From Candidatus Poseidoniaceae archaeon (GTDB taxonomy: Archaea; Thermoplasmatota; Poseidoniia; Poseidoniales; Poseidoniaceae), in assembly GCA_022425585.1 (NCBI GenBank), contig JAKMFF010000252.1:1-9236 (forward strand): DNA of 9,236 nucleotides, written 5' to 3'. Below the pieces are notes generated by a model that had not been told where the DNA came from, did no database searches, and saw nothing but the letters and a program-made list of their open reading frames with translations. This document shows, piece after piece, positions 1 through 6,518 of this stretch. Numbering within the stretch: the stretch's first letter is position 1; each line of letters begins with the position of its first letter. A program made the position numbers and the translations under genes.

Positions 1-1
1 A

Positions 2-589
2 TATTATGTTGAACGAACGGGTCAATCAAGTCAAACTGCATGTGACGCAGGAACTTACAATCCAAGCACTGGTTCTACTAACTCATTAGATTGTTTGGAT
101 GCAGATGCAGGACACTATGTCGACCAACCGGGTCAATCCAGTCAAAAGACAGCAGATGCAGGACATTATGTCGATTTGGCCTTGGGAGTAGGCCAATCAT
201 CTCAAACTGCTTGTTTAGCAGGAACTTACAATCCATATATTGGTTCTTTTACCCCAACAGATTGTTTGGTTGCTGATCAAGGATATTATGTCGAACAACC
301 AGGTCAACCATCTCAAACTGCATGTTTAGCAGGAACTTACCAAGCAGACACAGGGCAGGATGATTGTGATGATGCGGATGCAGGTTACTACGTACCGTTA
401 AATGGACAGAGTTCTCAAATTCCTTGTTCTGCTGGTACTTTCCAATCCAGTACTGGCAGTTATTACTGTGATGATGCGGAAGTCGGATATTATGTGGACT
501 TAACAGGCCAATCAGCACAAGCACAATGCCCACCTGGATACACAACTATTACTACACGTAGCACTACACCATACCAATGTCTTTCTGAT
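2..589 (+). repeat. Cys-rich ephrin-receptor-like (GCC2/GCC3-like) repeats, six units
   Basis: Tandem protein repeats start at 2, 113, 164, 284, 386 and 488. The typical unit is about 34 residues: Y-Y-V, then GQSSQ, TAC.AGTY and a second Cys before the next YYV. The pattern resembles the GCC2/GCC3 or ephrin-receptor-like repeats of extracellular proteins, where the two Cys form disulfides. The unit at 113-163 is only 17 residues and lacks the CxAGTY half. The following unit (164-283) has extra residues before GQSSQ. The last unit replaces AGTY with PGYT. The array probably continues upstream of the window. Confidence 0.75.
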
Positions 590-2773
590 TATGACGGTGA
601 CACAATCATCGATGTTTTTGACAGTGATGATGATGATGATGGCGTTCTTGATACATTGGACCAATGTCTAACTTCAGATTTCGATTTGAGCGCTGATAAC
701 GACAATGATGGTTGCGATGATGCAGACGAAGATAATGACGACGACAACGACGCAGTACTAGATGTAAATGATGCCTTTCCACTCGATTCAACAGAATCTG
801 TTGATACCGATAATGACGGTACCGGTGATAATGCTGATACAGATGACGACAATGATGGGGTACTAGATGCCAATGACACTTTCCCACTTGATGCATCAGA
901 ATCTGTAGATACCGATAATGATGGCGCAGGTGACAATGCTGATAATGATGATGATGGAGATTCAGTCCCTGATATTGTTGATGCCTTCCCACTCGATTCA
1001 ACAGAATCTGTTGATACCGATAACGATGGTACCGGTGATAATGCTGATAATGATGATGATGGTGATGGTGTGTACGATCTTATTGACCAATTCCCACTTG
1101 ATGCAGCTGAAACAGTCGATACCGATAATGACGGAACTGGCGATAATGCAGATACAGACGACGATAATGATTTCGTTCTCGACGTTAATGACGCTTTCCC
1201 GCTAGATTCTACAGAATCTGTCGATACTGATAATGACGGAACTGGTGATAATGCTGACACTGATGATGATGGTGATGGTGTTGCTGATACCAATGATGTT
1301 TTCCCACTGGATGTTACAGAAACAATAGATACGGATGGTGATGGAACTGGCGATAATGCAGACACTGATGATGACGGTGATGGCGTTTCTGACACCAATG
1401 ATGCTTTCCCACTTGATTCCACAGAATCTGTAGATACAGATGGTGATGGAACTGGCGATAGTGCTGACACCGACGATGATGGTGATGGTGTTTCTGACAT
1501 CAGCGATCTTTTCCCACTTGATTCAACAGAATCTGTAGACACTGACGGTGATGGAACTGGAGATAGTGCTGACACCGATGATGACGGTGATGGAGTTTCT
1601 GATACCAATGATGCTTTCCCACTTGATTCAGCAGAATCTGTTGATACAGATGGTGATGGAACTGGCGACAATTCAGATACTGACGATGATGGTGATGGTG
1701 TTTCTGATGTCAATGATGCCTTCCCGCTAGATGTTACTGAAACAACCGACACAGATGGTGACGGAACTGGCGATAGTGCTGACACCGATGATGACGGAGA
1801 CGGCGTTGCTGATACCAATGATGCTTTCCCACTTGATGTTACTGAAACAATTGACACAGACGGCGACGGAACTGGTGATGGTGCTGACACCGACGATGAC
1901 GGTGATGGCGTTTCTGATGTCAATGACGCGTTCCCGCTAGATGTTACTGAAACAATTGACACAGATGGTGATGGAACTGGGGATAATGCTGATAATGATG
2001 ACGATGGTGATGGTGTTACTGATACCAATGATGCATTCCCACTGGATTCAACAGAATCTGTTGATTTAGATAATGATGGAACAGGCGACAATGCTGACAC
2101 TGATGATGACGGTGATGGTGTTTTAGATAGCAATGATGCTTTTCAACGTGATTCAACCGAATCCGTAGATACTGATGGTGATGGAACTGGCGATAATGCG
2201 GACACCGATGATGATAATGATTTAGTCCTCGATGCTGACGATAAATTCCCACTTGATTCAACAGAATCTGTTGATACAGATAATGACGGAACAGGCGACA
2301 ATGCTGACACTGATGATGATGGTGATGGCGTGGAAGACAGTAATGATGAATTCCCGCTTGATGTAACAGAATGGGAAGACGTCAACGGTGATGGACTTGG
2401 TGACAATAAAAACGAACTCAGTACTATTGAGGAATTTAAACAATCACCAACCATTCCAATCGTAATAATTGTGCTAGTTCTGGCCATTATGGTTCTACTT
2501 TATCGACAGCAACCAGGCCCGAGATTTAGCACCCTAGCTCAAAGCTCTATTGCCAGCAATGATACAAACACTGCTCAAAGAAAGCAAGAAACTAACGAGG
2601 TTGAAGCACACACTCTAGGTAAGAATGAATGCCGAATGGATAAAGATCACAAAGTCACTTGTCCAGCATGTAACTCAAAACTTGGAATACCAGATGGCAG
2701 TGTACCACCATTCAAGTTTACTTGTCCAAAATGTGACACTAAAATTAAGGTTCTACCAACTGAGAAATTTTGA
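2..2773 (+). CDS. Surface protein, 5'-partial: Cys-rich repeats, 16 TSP3-type calcium-binding units, TM helix, cytosolic zinc ribbon
   Basis: The frame is open from base 2 to the TGA at 2771-2773 (923 residues visible), so the true start and signal peptide lie upstream; the TTG at 95 is internal, because the same Cys-rich repeat continues before it. Domains in order: six ephrin-receptor-like units with YYV...GQSSQTACxAGTY...C patterns (2-589); a degenerate Asp-rich linker with two Cys; sixteen 35-residue units of FPLDSTESVDTDxDGTGDNAD type, each with two DxDxDG-like loops as in TSP3 domains; one hydrophobic helix (2453-2503, IPIVIIVLVLAIMVLLY) followed by Arg; and a C-terminal CPAC-x17-CPKC zinc ribbon (Cys codons 2660, 2669, 2723, 2732). 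The expected topology is repeats outside and ribbon inside. A role as an adhesin or receptor stalk is inferred from architecture. The ligand is unknown. Codon choice varies between units, so the repeats are not a sequencing artefact. Confidence 0.9.
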   Translation, partial: YYVERTGQSSQTACDAGTYNPSTGSTNSLDCLDADAGHYVDQPGQSSQKTADAGHYVDLALGVGQSSQTACLAGTYNPYIGSFTPTDCLVADQGYYVEQPGQPSQTACLAGTYQADTGQDDCDDADAGYYVPLNGQSSQIPCSAGTFQSSTGSYYCDDAEVGYYVDLTGQSAQAQCPPGYTTITTRSTTPYQCLSDYDGDTIIDVFDSDDDDDGVLDTLDQCLTSDFDLSADNDNDGCDDADEDNDDDNDAVLDVNDAFPLDSTESVDTDNDGTGDNADTDDDNDGVLDANDTFPLDASESVDTDNDGAGDNADNDDDGDSVPDIVDAFPLDSTESVDTDNDGTGDNADNDDDGDGVYDLIDQFPLDAAETVDTDNDGTGDNADTDDDNDFVLDVNDAFPLDSTESVDTDNDGTGDNADTDDDGDGVADTNDVFPLDVTETIDTDGDGTGDNADTDDDGDGVSDTNDAFPLDSTESVDTDGDGTGDSADTDDDGDGVSDISDLFPLDSTESVDTDGDGTGDSADTDDDGDGVSDTNDAFPLDSAESVDTDGDGTGDNSDTDDDGDGVSDVNDAFPLDVTETTDTDGDGTGDSADTDDDGDGVADTNDAFPLDVTETIDTDGDGTGDGADTDDDGDGVSDVNDAFPLDVTETIDTDGDGTGDNADNDDDGDGVTDTNDAFPLDSTESVDLDNDGTGDNADTDDDGDGVLDSNDAFQRDSTESVDTDGDGTGDNADTDDDNDLVLDADDKFPLDSTESVDTDNDGTGDNADTDDDGDGVEDSNDEFPLDVTEWEDVNGDGLGDNKNELSTIEEFKQSPTIPIVIIVLVLAIMVLLYRQQPGPRFSTLAQSSIASNDTNTAQRKQETNEVEAHTLGKNECRMDKDHKVTCPACNSKLGIPDGSVPPFKFTCPKCDTKIKVLPTEKF
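776..2401 (+). repeat. 105-bp tandem array encoding sixteen 35-residue TSP3-type calcium-binding units
   Basis: The Phe of each FPLD block begins at 776, 881, 986 and so on every 105 bp to 2351, with no insertion or deletion. This gives sixteen units, the last one degenerate. Each unit carries two Asp-rich loops (DTDxDGTGDNAD and DDDxDGVxDxND). Units 1-5 use DTDNDG in the first loop; units 6-12 (1301-2035) all use DTDGDG; units 13-16 are mixed. Unit 14 has FQRD in place of FPLD. Synonymous third positions differ between neighbours, so selection on the protein has outlasted the duplications. Confidence 0.92.
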
Positions 2774-2789
2774 CCAAGTTGAGGTAAAT

Positions 2790-2805
2790 TAACCACATTT
2801 GGTTA
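2790..2805. other. Small inverted repeat between convergent genes
   Basis: A perfect 6-bp inverted repeat, TAACCA and TGGTTA, flanks a 4-nt loop in the 45-bp gap between the stop codons of gene 1 and the regulator. Its position suits a symmetrical 3'-end structure for both transcripts. No clear T-tract follows on either strand, and archaeal termination depends mainly on T-rich tracts. A terminator role is therefore uncertain, and a regulator-binding palindrome is equally possible. Confidence 0.3.
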
Positions 2806-2818
2806 TTGCTGCAATGGA

Positions 2819-3154
2819 TTATTGTTTAATCCGGTTATCGACCCAATCAAACAATGATTGCAGAATTGGGCTGAGCGATTTTGTGTCTTTGGTAATAGAA
2901 TATTCAGAAACATTTCCCGCGCCGCCAATCACGTTACGAGTAACTAGTCCATGGGCTTCTAGTTCCTTTAATCGTCGAGAAATTGTGGTCGAGGATGAGT
3001 CGACTAATTTTTTCAAATCTGAAAACCGAACGGGCTCGTTTTTTCTATCCATAACCATCAATATGTGCAATGATTTTGATTTTGTCAACAGTTCAAGTAA
3101 GTCATCAACTCCGCCGTAGGCTGGATTACAAATACTCGTCATCATAACAATCAT
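2819..3154 (-). CDS. HxlR/ArsR-like winged-helix transcriptional regulator
   Basis: A 111-residue protein with the winged-helix layout of HxlR-family regulators. PVRFSDLKKLV (41-51) matches the HxlR 'RFSEL' helix. SSSTTISRRLKELEAHGLV (53-71) is the recognition helix and its extension. TRNVIGGAGNVSEYSIT (72-88) is the wing, with the family's EYSLT-like strand, and LSPILQSLFDWV (94-105) is the C-terminal dimerisation helix. The length is normal for the family. Cys9 lies about where HxlR proteins such as YodB/HypR carry a redox-sensing Cys, but the rest of the N-terminus diverges. ATG at 3154 is used here; in-frame ATGs at 3145 and 3142 are credible alternatives, since nothing conserved lies before them. 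The gene is convergent with gene 1 and divergent from gene 3, with 76 bp between the start codons. Local control of gene 3 or itself is an inference from position. Confidence 0.85.
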   Translation of the reverse strand: MIVMMTSICNPAYGGVDDLLELLTKSKSLHILMVMDRKNEPVRFSDLKKLVDSSSTTISRRLKELEAHGLVTRNVIGGAGNVSEYSITKDTKSLSPILQSLFDWVDNRIKQ

Positions 3155-3178
3155 GCCATTGTTCTATTTGTCATTTGG

Positions 3179-3194
3179 GTTACACGACTGTTAC
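3179..3194. promoter_or_regulatory. Candidate operator: direct GTTAC repeats one helical turn apart
   Basis: GTTAC occurs at 3179-3183 and 3190-3194, start-to-start spacing 11 bp, in the divergent promoter region between the regulator gene and gene 3. It lies just upstream of the BRE/TATA-like element of gene 3. A GTAACA/TGTTAC palindrome with the same 11-bp half-site spacing lies before gene 4 (6467-6482). A link to the neighbouring winged-helix protein is inference only, and 5-bp words recur easily by chance. Confidence 0.25.
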
Positions 3195-3210
3195 CAAAGG
3201 GTATTTTACA
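3195..3210 (+). promoter_or_regulatory. Putative archaeal BRE/TATA promoter of gene 3
   Basis: CAAAGGG-like purine-rich bases (about 3195-3201, BRE-like) precede TATTTTACA (3202-3210). The T/A-rich box is centred about 25 bp before the ATG at 3231. This is the spacing expected if transcription begins at or next to the start codon, i.e. a leaderless mRNA. No Shine-Dalgarno sequence lies between the box and the ATG, which supports this reading. Confidence 0.4.
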
Positions 3211-3230
3211 CTCAACAAACAGGATTATGT

Positions 3231-6200
3231 ATGCGTACTTGGTTGGTAACTGCGATATTATTGGCCGTTATGACATCCCCAATGTTGACAGAAACTTCGG
3301 TATTGGAAGAATCAAGCGATAATTTGCGTTATTCAAGCCCAATTCAAGCGACAATTTCCCCTAGTTCTGGCTGGACTAGTGGTGGTCAAGAAATCACCAT
3401 CACGGGTAGTGGATTTTCTGATCTTGCTTTCTCTAACATAACAGATGATGGAATCAACCATCAATGGGCAAAATCAACGGCAAACTATGCTGACCAATCC
3501 GGTCAAGAAAATTCCATAGTGGTAGATTCTAACGGGCATGTTCATATCGTATCTGCTGCAGGTGATAATTACGATTTCATTCACAGTATTTATGATGGAA
3601 GTTCATGGTCTGTGACTAGTATCAAGGGCTGTGAAGGCTCGTACTGCTGGGATACTCACATGGTAATTGATGACAACGATCATCTTCACGCAGCGTACTC
3701 ATCAGGTAACAATTACATCATTTACATGAATTTTGATGGTACTACATGGTCATGGTCTCAAGTATCTTCAAGCGGCAAAGTAGGGCCCGTTGGCATAGCA
3801 GTTGATTCGAATAATAATCCACATGTTTCGTATTCTGCATATGGCTCTTTTTGTGGCAATGGGCTAATGTTAGCATCGCTTGATGGTGTTGATTGGACTT
3901 CTCAAACTGTTAAATCTGGTAGTAATCGCGGTTGCAGTTCGGCACTAGTAATAGAGGATGATGACCAAATAAATATAGCATATCAAAATCGAGATTCTTC
4001 AAAATTAAATTTCGTTACTGGCAATGGTGTTTCACCATGGTCAAGTGACTATGCAGCAGATTTCGGAAACCCAGCTAGTAGCCTGTACCCTGGTTATTAC
4101 TCTTCGATGGCTGTGGATCATCAAGGACAGTTCCACATCGCTCATTACGATAGCAAAGAAGAAGACTTGAGATATTCAACCGGTGCGCCAAATGGTCAAT
4201 GGACTACTACCATTGTTGACTCGGGGGGTAATACAGGCCGCAATCCTGCAATCGCCATTGATGTCGCGGGCGACCCTCACATCGTTTATCATTCATGGGC
4301 AGGATGGGATTTGAAATATGCTACATTGAATCCAAGTTCACCTGATTGGCAAGTGAGTAATTTAGAGACCGCTGGCAGTGTAGGTGATTCAAGTTCAATA
4401 TTTATCGATGACACGGGAATTATCCACATTGCATATAGTGATGATACCAATAATGTTCTCAGGTATGCTACCAAAAATTCCGGTGTTTCTGTCACTAACG
4501 AGATAACAGTTCAATTCGGTCAATTTGGCTATGCAACCGGAGAGGTAGTCGATGATTCGACAATAGTAGTTAACACACCTGTTGCCAGCCAAGCAGACAC
4601 AATCACCCTCTCTTTATGGGACAAGGATGGTATTGAACACCAACTGTCTTCTACTTTTGAATTCATTTCTCAGGATGATTTAGACAACGATGGGGTGCTC
4701 AATGCTAACGATGATTGTCCCAATGATGCGGGTACTTCAACACAAGATTTGACTGGCTGCCCCGATGATGATGGAGATGGTTACAGTAATTCAGGTGACG
4801 CTTTCCCGAGTGATGCTAATGAAAATTCCGATAGCGATGGTGATGGTGTAGGTGATAACGCTGATGCTTTCCCTAGTGATGCTAGTGAAACGGTGGATAG
4901 TGATGGTGATGGTGTTGGCGATAATAGTGATGCCTTCCCATCAAATACCTTCGAGCAATCAGATTCAGATGGTGATGGTGTTGGTGATAACGGCGACGCT
5001 TTTCCTAATGACGCAGGCGAAACTACCGATTCTGATGGTGATGGGGTTGGCGATAATAGCGACGCCTTCCCAATGAATGCTTTTGAAAGATTTGATTCTG
5101 ATGGTGATGGTGTAGGTGACAATTCCGACGCATTCCCTAATGATGCTAGTGAAACTGTAGATTCAGATGGTGATGGTGTAGGTGACAATTCTGATGCTTA
5201 CCCTAACGATGCTAGTCAAACAACCGATGTTGATACTGATGGTGATGGCGTGAATGATGTTAACGATCTTTGCTCAAACACACTGGAAAATGCAGCAGTC
5301 GACGCTAATGGTTGCTCAGCTATGCAACTTGACGCTGATGGTGATGGCGTTGAAGATACTGAGGATGATTTCCCACTAGATGCAACTCAGTGGTTAGACA
5401 GTGATGGCGATGGCTACGGCGATAACTGGGGTGATTCTAATTGGAATGAGAGTCGAATGTCTAACTGGACTGGAGTGTTCATTACTGGCGCTTTACAAGC
5501 AGATTATTGTCCAGATAGTGCCGGTAATTCAACAGCAGATGGTTACTTTGGTTGCTTAGATATTGATGGAAACGGTATTGCTGACTTGTTTGAACAGGAT
5601 GAGACAAACGAAACTGACGCGACAAATGAAACCGAATTACCGGTTGATACCGATGGAGATGGGGTTTCAGATATCGAGGATAATTGTCCAGCAACTTCAC
5701 CTGGCACTATTGTGGACGCGCAGGGTTGTGAACTCGATGAATCACAAGACGAAGAAGAATCTAATTCTGCCTTTGAATCGTTCTTTTCTGGAGATAGTGG
5801 AACAGTTACTACGACAGTGGGAATCGGTGCAATATTACTCGCACTATTCACCCTGTTACAAACCAATGCAGTAGCGGCAATTCTCCCAGACACTTTCCGC
5901 TGGGTCCAAGTCTTGCGCAAGAATTCCAAACTCACCAAGGAAGAGCGTAATGAATTGACTTATTTGCAATCTATTGTACAAGCCTACCACAGTAACCCAG
6001 AAGAATTGGTCGAGGAATTAAATCAATTGAAATCAGATTTAACAGGCCGCTATACCAATAATGAAATTAAGAAAGAAACCCGCGAGAAGTTGTTTACATT
6101 GATCGAAGATTTACTTTCATCTTCTTCGGGTGAATTGTATCGTGTTGCTCACAGCGATGCATACTTCGGATTAGCCGGAGCAATAGACTCGGAAGACCGC

Positions 6201-6428
6201 AGTAAATTGCTTGAGGAGAAATTAGCCATGACTGACCAGTTAGATGCCTTTTCTTCTAACCAACCTGTACATTATTCACCTCAACAATCAACGGTTAGTG
6301 CACCTCCTGTAAATGCAGTTGGTGTTGTCCATGATGATGGATATGAATGGTATGAATGGCCACAAGCTAGTGGTGTTTGGTGGTACAGAGATGCCAACTC
6401 CAATAAATCATGGAAACAGTGGGAATGA
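3231..6428 (+). CDS. Surface protein with propeller-in-TIG head, TSP3 calcium-binding stalk, TM helix and Trp-rich cytosolic tail
   Basis: A complete 1065-residue protein. The ATG at 3231 was chosen because it begins a signal peptide (MRTWLVTAILLAVMTSPM) that aligns with gene 4; an upstream in-frame ATG at 3153 would prepend 26 non-hydrophobic residues and overlap the regulator start. Domains: first IPT/TIG strands (residues 42-62, ISPSSG...ITITGSGF); a seven-motif beta-propeller (about 63-418, motif D.xG..HIaY seven times); the rest of the TIG domain (about 419-479, ITVQFG...FEFI); TSP3 repeats with DDCPN/GCPD Cys pairs and 22-residue DSDGDGVGDN units; five N-x-S/T sequons near the membrane; a TM helix (863-885); a charged helical cytosolic domain (about 892-1010); and a Trp-rich end (1036-1065). 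The likely role is a Ca2+-stiffened adhesin or ligand-binding stalk, by inference. No catalytic residues are recognised and no sialidase Asp boxes are seen. Confidence 0.92.
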   Translation: MRTWLVTAILLAVMTSPMLTETSVLEESSDNLRYSSPIQATISPSSGWTSGGQEITITGSGFSDLAFSNITDDGINHQWAKSTANYADQSGQENSIVVDSNGHVHIVSAAGDNYDFIHSIYDGSSWSVTSIKGCEGSYCWDTHMVIDDNDHLHAAYSSGNNYIIYMNFDGTTWSWSQVSSSGKVGPVGIAVDSNNNPHVSYSAYGSFCGNGLMLASLDGVDWTSQTVKSGSNRGCSSALVIEDDDQINIAYQNRDSSKLNFVTGNGVSPWSSDYAADFGNPASSLYPGYYSSMAVDHQGQFHIAHYDSKEEDLRYSTGAPNGQWTTTIVDSGGNTGRNPAIAIDVAGDPHIVYHSWAGWDLKYATLNPSSPDWQVSNLETAGSVGDSSSIFIDDTGIIHIAYSDDTNNVLRYATKNSGVSVTNEITVQFGQFGYATGEVVDDSTIVVNTPVASQADTITLSLWDKDGIEHQLSSTFEFISQDDLDNDGVLNANDDCPNDAGTSTQDLTGCPDDDGDGYSNSGDAFPSDANENSDSDGDGVGDNADAFPSDASETVDSDGDGVGDNSDAFPSNTFEQSDSDGDGVGDNGDAFPNDAGETTDSDGDGVGDNSDAFPMNAFERFDSDGDGVGDNSDAFPNDASETVDSDGDGVGDNSDAYPNDASQTTDVDTDGDGVNDVNDLCSNTLENAAVDANGCSAMQLDADGDGVEDTEDDFPLDATQWLDSDGDGYGDNWGDSNWNESRMSNWTGVFITGALQADYCPDSAGNSTADGYFGCLDIDGNGIADLFEQDETNETDATNETELPVDTDGDGVSDIEDNCPATSPGTIVDAQGCELDESQDEEESNSAFESFFSGDSGTVTTTVGIGAILLALFTLLQTNAVAAILPDTFRWVQVLRKNSKLTKEERNELTYLQSIVQAYHSNPEELVEELNQLKSDLTGRYTNNEIKKETREKLFTLIEDLLSSSSGELYRVAHSDAYFGLAGAIDSEDRSKLLEEKLAMTDQLDAFSSNQPVHYSPQQSTVSAPPVNAVGVVHDDGYEWYEWPQASGVWWYRDANSNKSWKQWE
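4803..5270 (+). repeat. 66-bp tandem array, seven 22-residue TSP3-type units (gene 3)
   Basis: The F/Y-P motif starts at 4803, 4869, 4935, 5001, 5067, 5133 and 5199, exactly 66 bp apart. The unit consensus is AFPxDAxExxDSDGDGVGDNxD, one DxDGDG calcium loop per unit. The seventh unit has AYP and two extra residues. Flanking, looser TSP3-like units with Cys pairs (DDCPN...GCPD about 4713-4764; NDLCSN...NGCSA about 5265-5319; DNCPA...QGCEL about 5682-5733) bound the array and the stalk. Confidence 0.9.
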
Positions 6429-6429
6429 A

Positions 6430-6457
6430 CTAATTTTAGTAGATGAAACTAAATTAG
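6430..6457 (+). other. Stem-loop just after the gene 3 stop codon
   Basis: CTAATTTTAGT and ACTAAATTAG can pair as 7 bp plus 3 bp with one bulged T, closing a loop AGATGAA. It starts two bases after the gene 3 stop. GGGG rather than a T-tract follows, so it is a poor intrinsic terminator. It may mark or protect the 3' end of the gene 3 mRNA. The pairing is visible in sequence; any function is inferred. Confidence 0.35.
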
Positions 6458-6466
6458 GGGTAATAA

Positions 6467-6482
6467 GTAACAATGGTGTTAC
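6467..6482. promoter_or_regulatory. Perfect palindrome in the gene 3-gene 4 spacer
   Basis: GTAACA-ATGG-TGTTAC is a perfect 6-bp inverted repeat with a 4-bp spacer, 36 bp upstream of the gene 4 ATG. The TGTTAC half-site also occurs upstream of gene 3 (3189-3194). It is a candidate operator or a small RNA hairpin. Nothing else identifiable occupies the 90-bp spacer 6429-6518 apart from the hairpin at 6430-6457 and AT-rich sequence (ACTATATGTA at 6501-6510, too close to the ATG for a leaderless start). Confidence 0.3.
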
Positions 6483-6518
6483 AATGAGGTTTTTGTAGTT
6501 ACTATATGTAGCATTAGC

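Noticed and set aside
95..97. TTG at 95 as the start of gene 1
   Set aside because: The same Cys-rich repeat reads in frame from base 2, so the gene begins upstream of the window.
589..2133. 514-residue antisense open frame rich in Ser/Pro (TPSPSSSVSALSPVPS pattern)
   Set aside because: It is the complement of the Asp-codon-rich repeat. A stop-free antisense frame in one unit is repeated in all, and there is no start context, domain or conservation argument.
776..2401. CRISPR array or satellite repeat
   Set aside because: The 105-bp units are contiguous, without spacers, and wholly within a coding frame with synonymous variation.
2790..2805. Rho-independent terminator for gene 1
   Set aside because: The stem is only 6 bp and has no following T-tract, so it is listed only as an inverted repeat.
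2799..3119. 106-residue plus-strand frame opposite the regulator gene
   Set aside because: The minus-strand frame has a clear winged-helix signature. The plus-strand product has no recognisable features.
3153..3230. Upstream ATG at 3153 as the start of gene 3
   Set aside because: It would put 26 polar/aromatic residues before the signal peptide and overlap the divergent regulator start. The paralogue gene 4 starts exactly at the position matching 3231.
3483..4490. Sialidase/glycosidase activity of the propeller
   Set aside because: The blade motifs are D.xG..HIaY. The SxDxGxTW Asp boxes and the catalytic Arg triad of sialidases are not evident, and seven rather than six motifs are seen.
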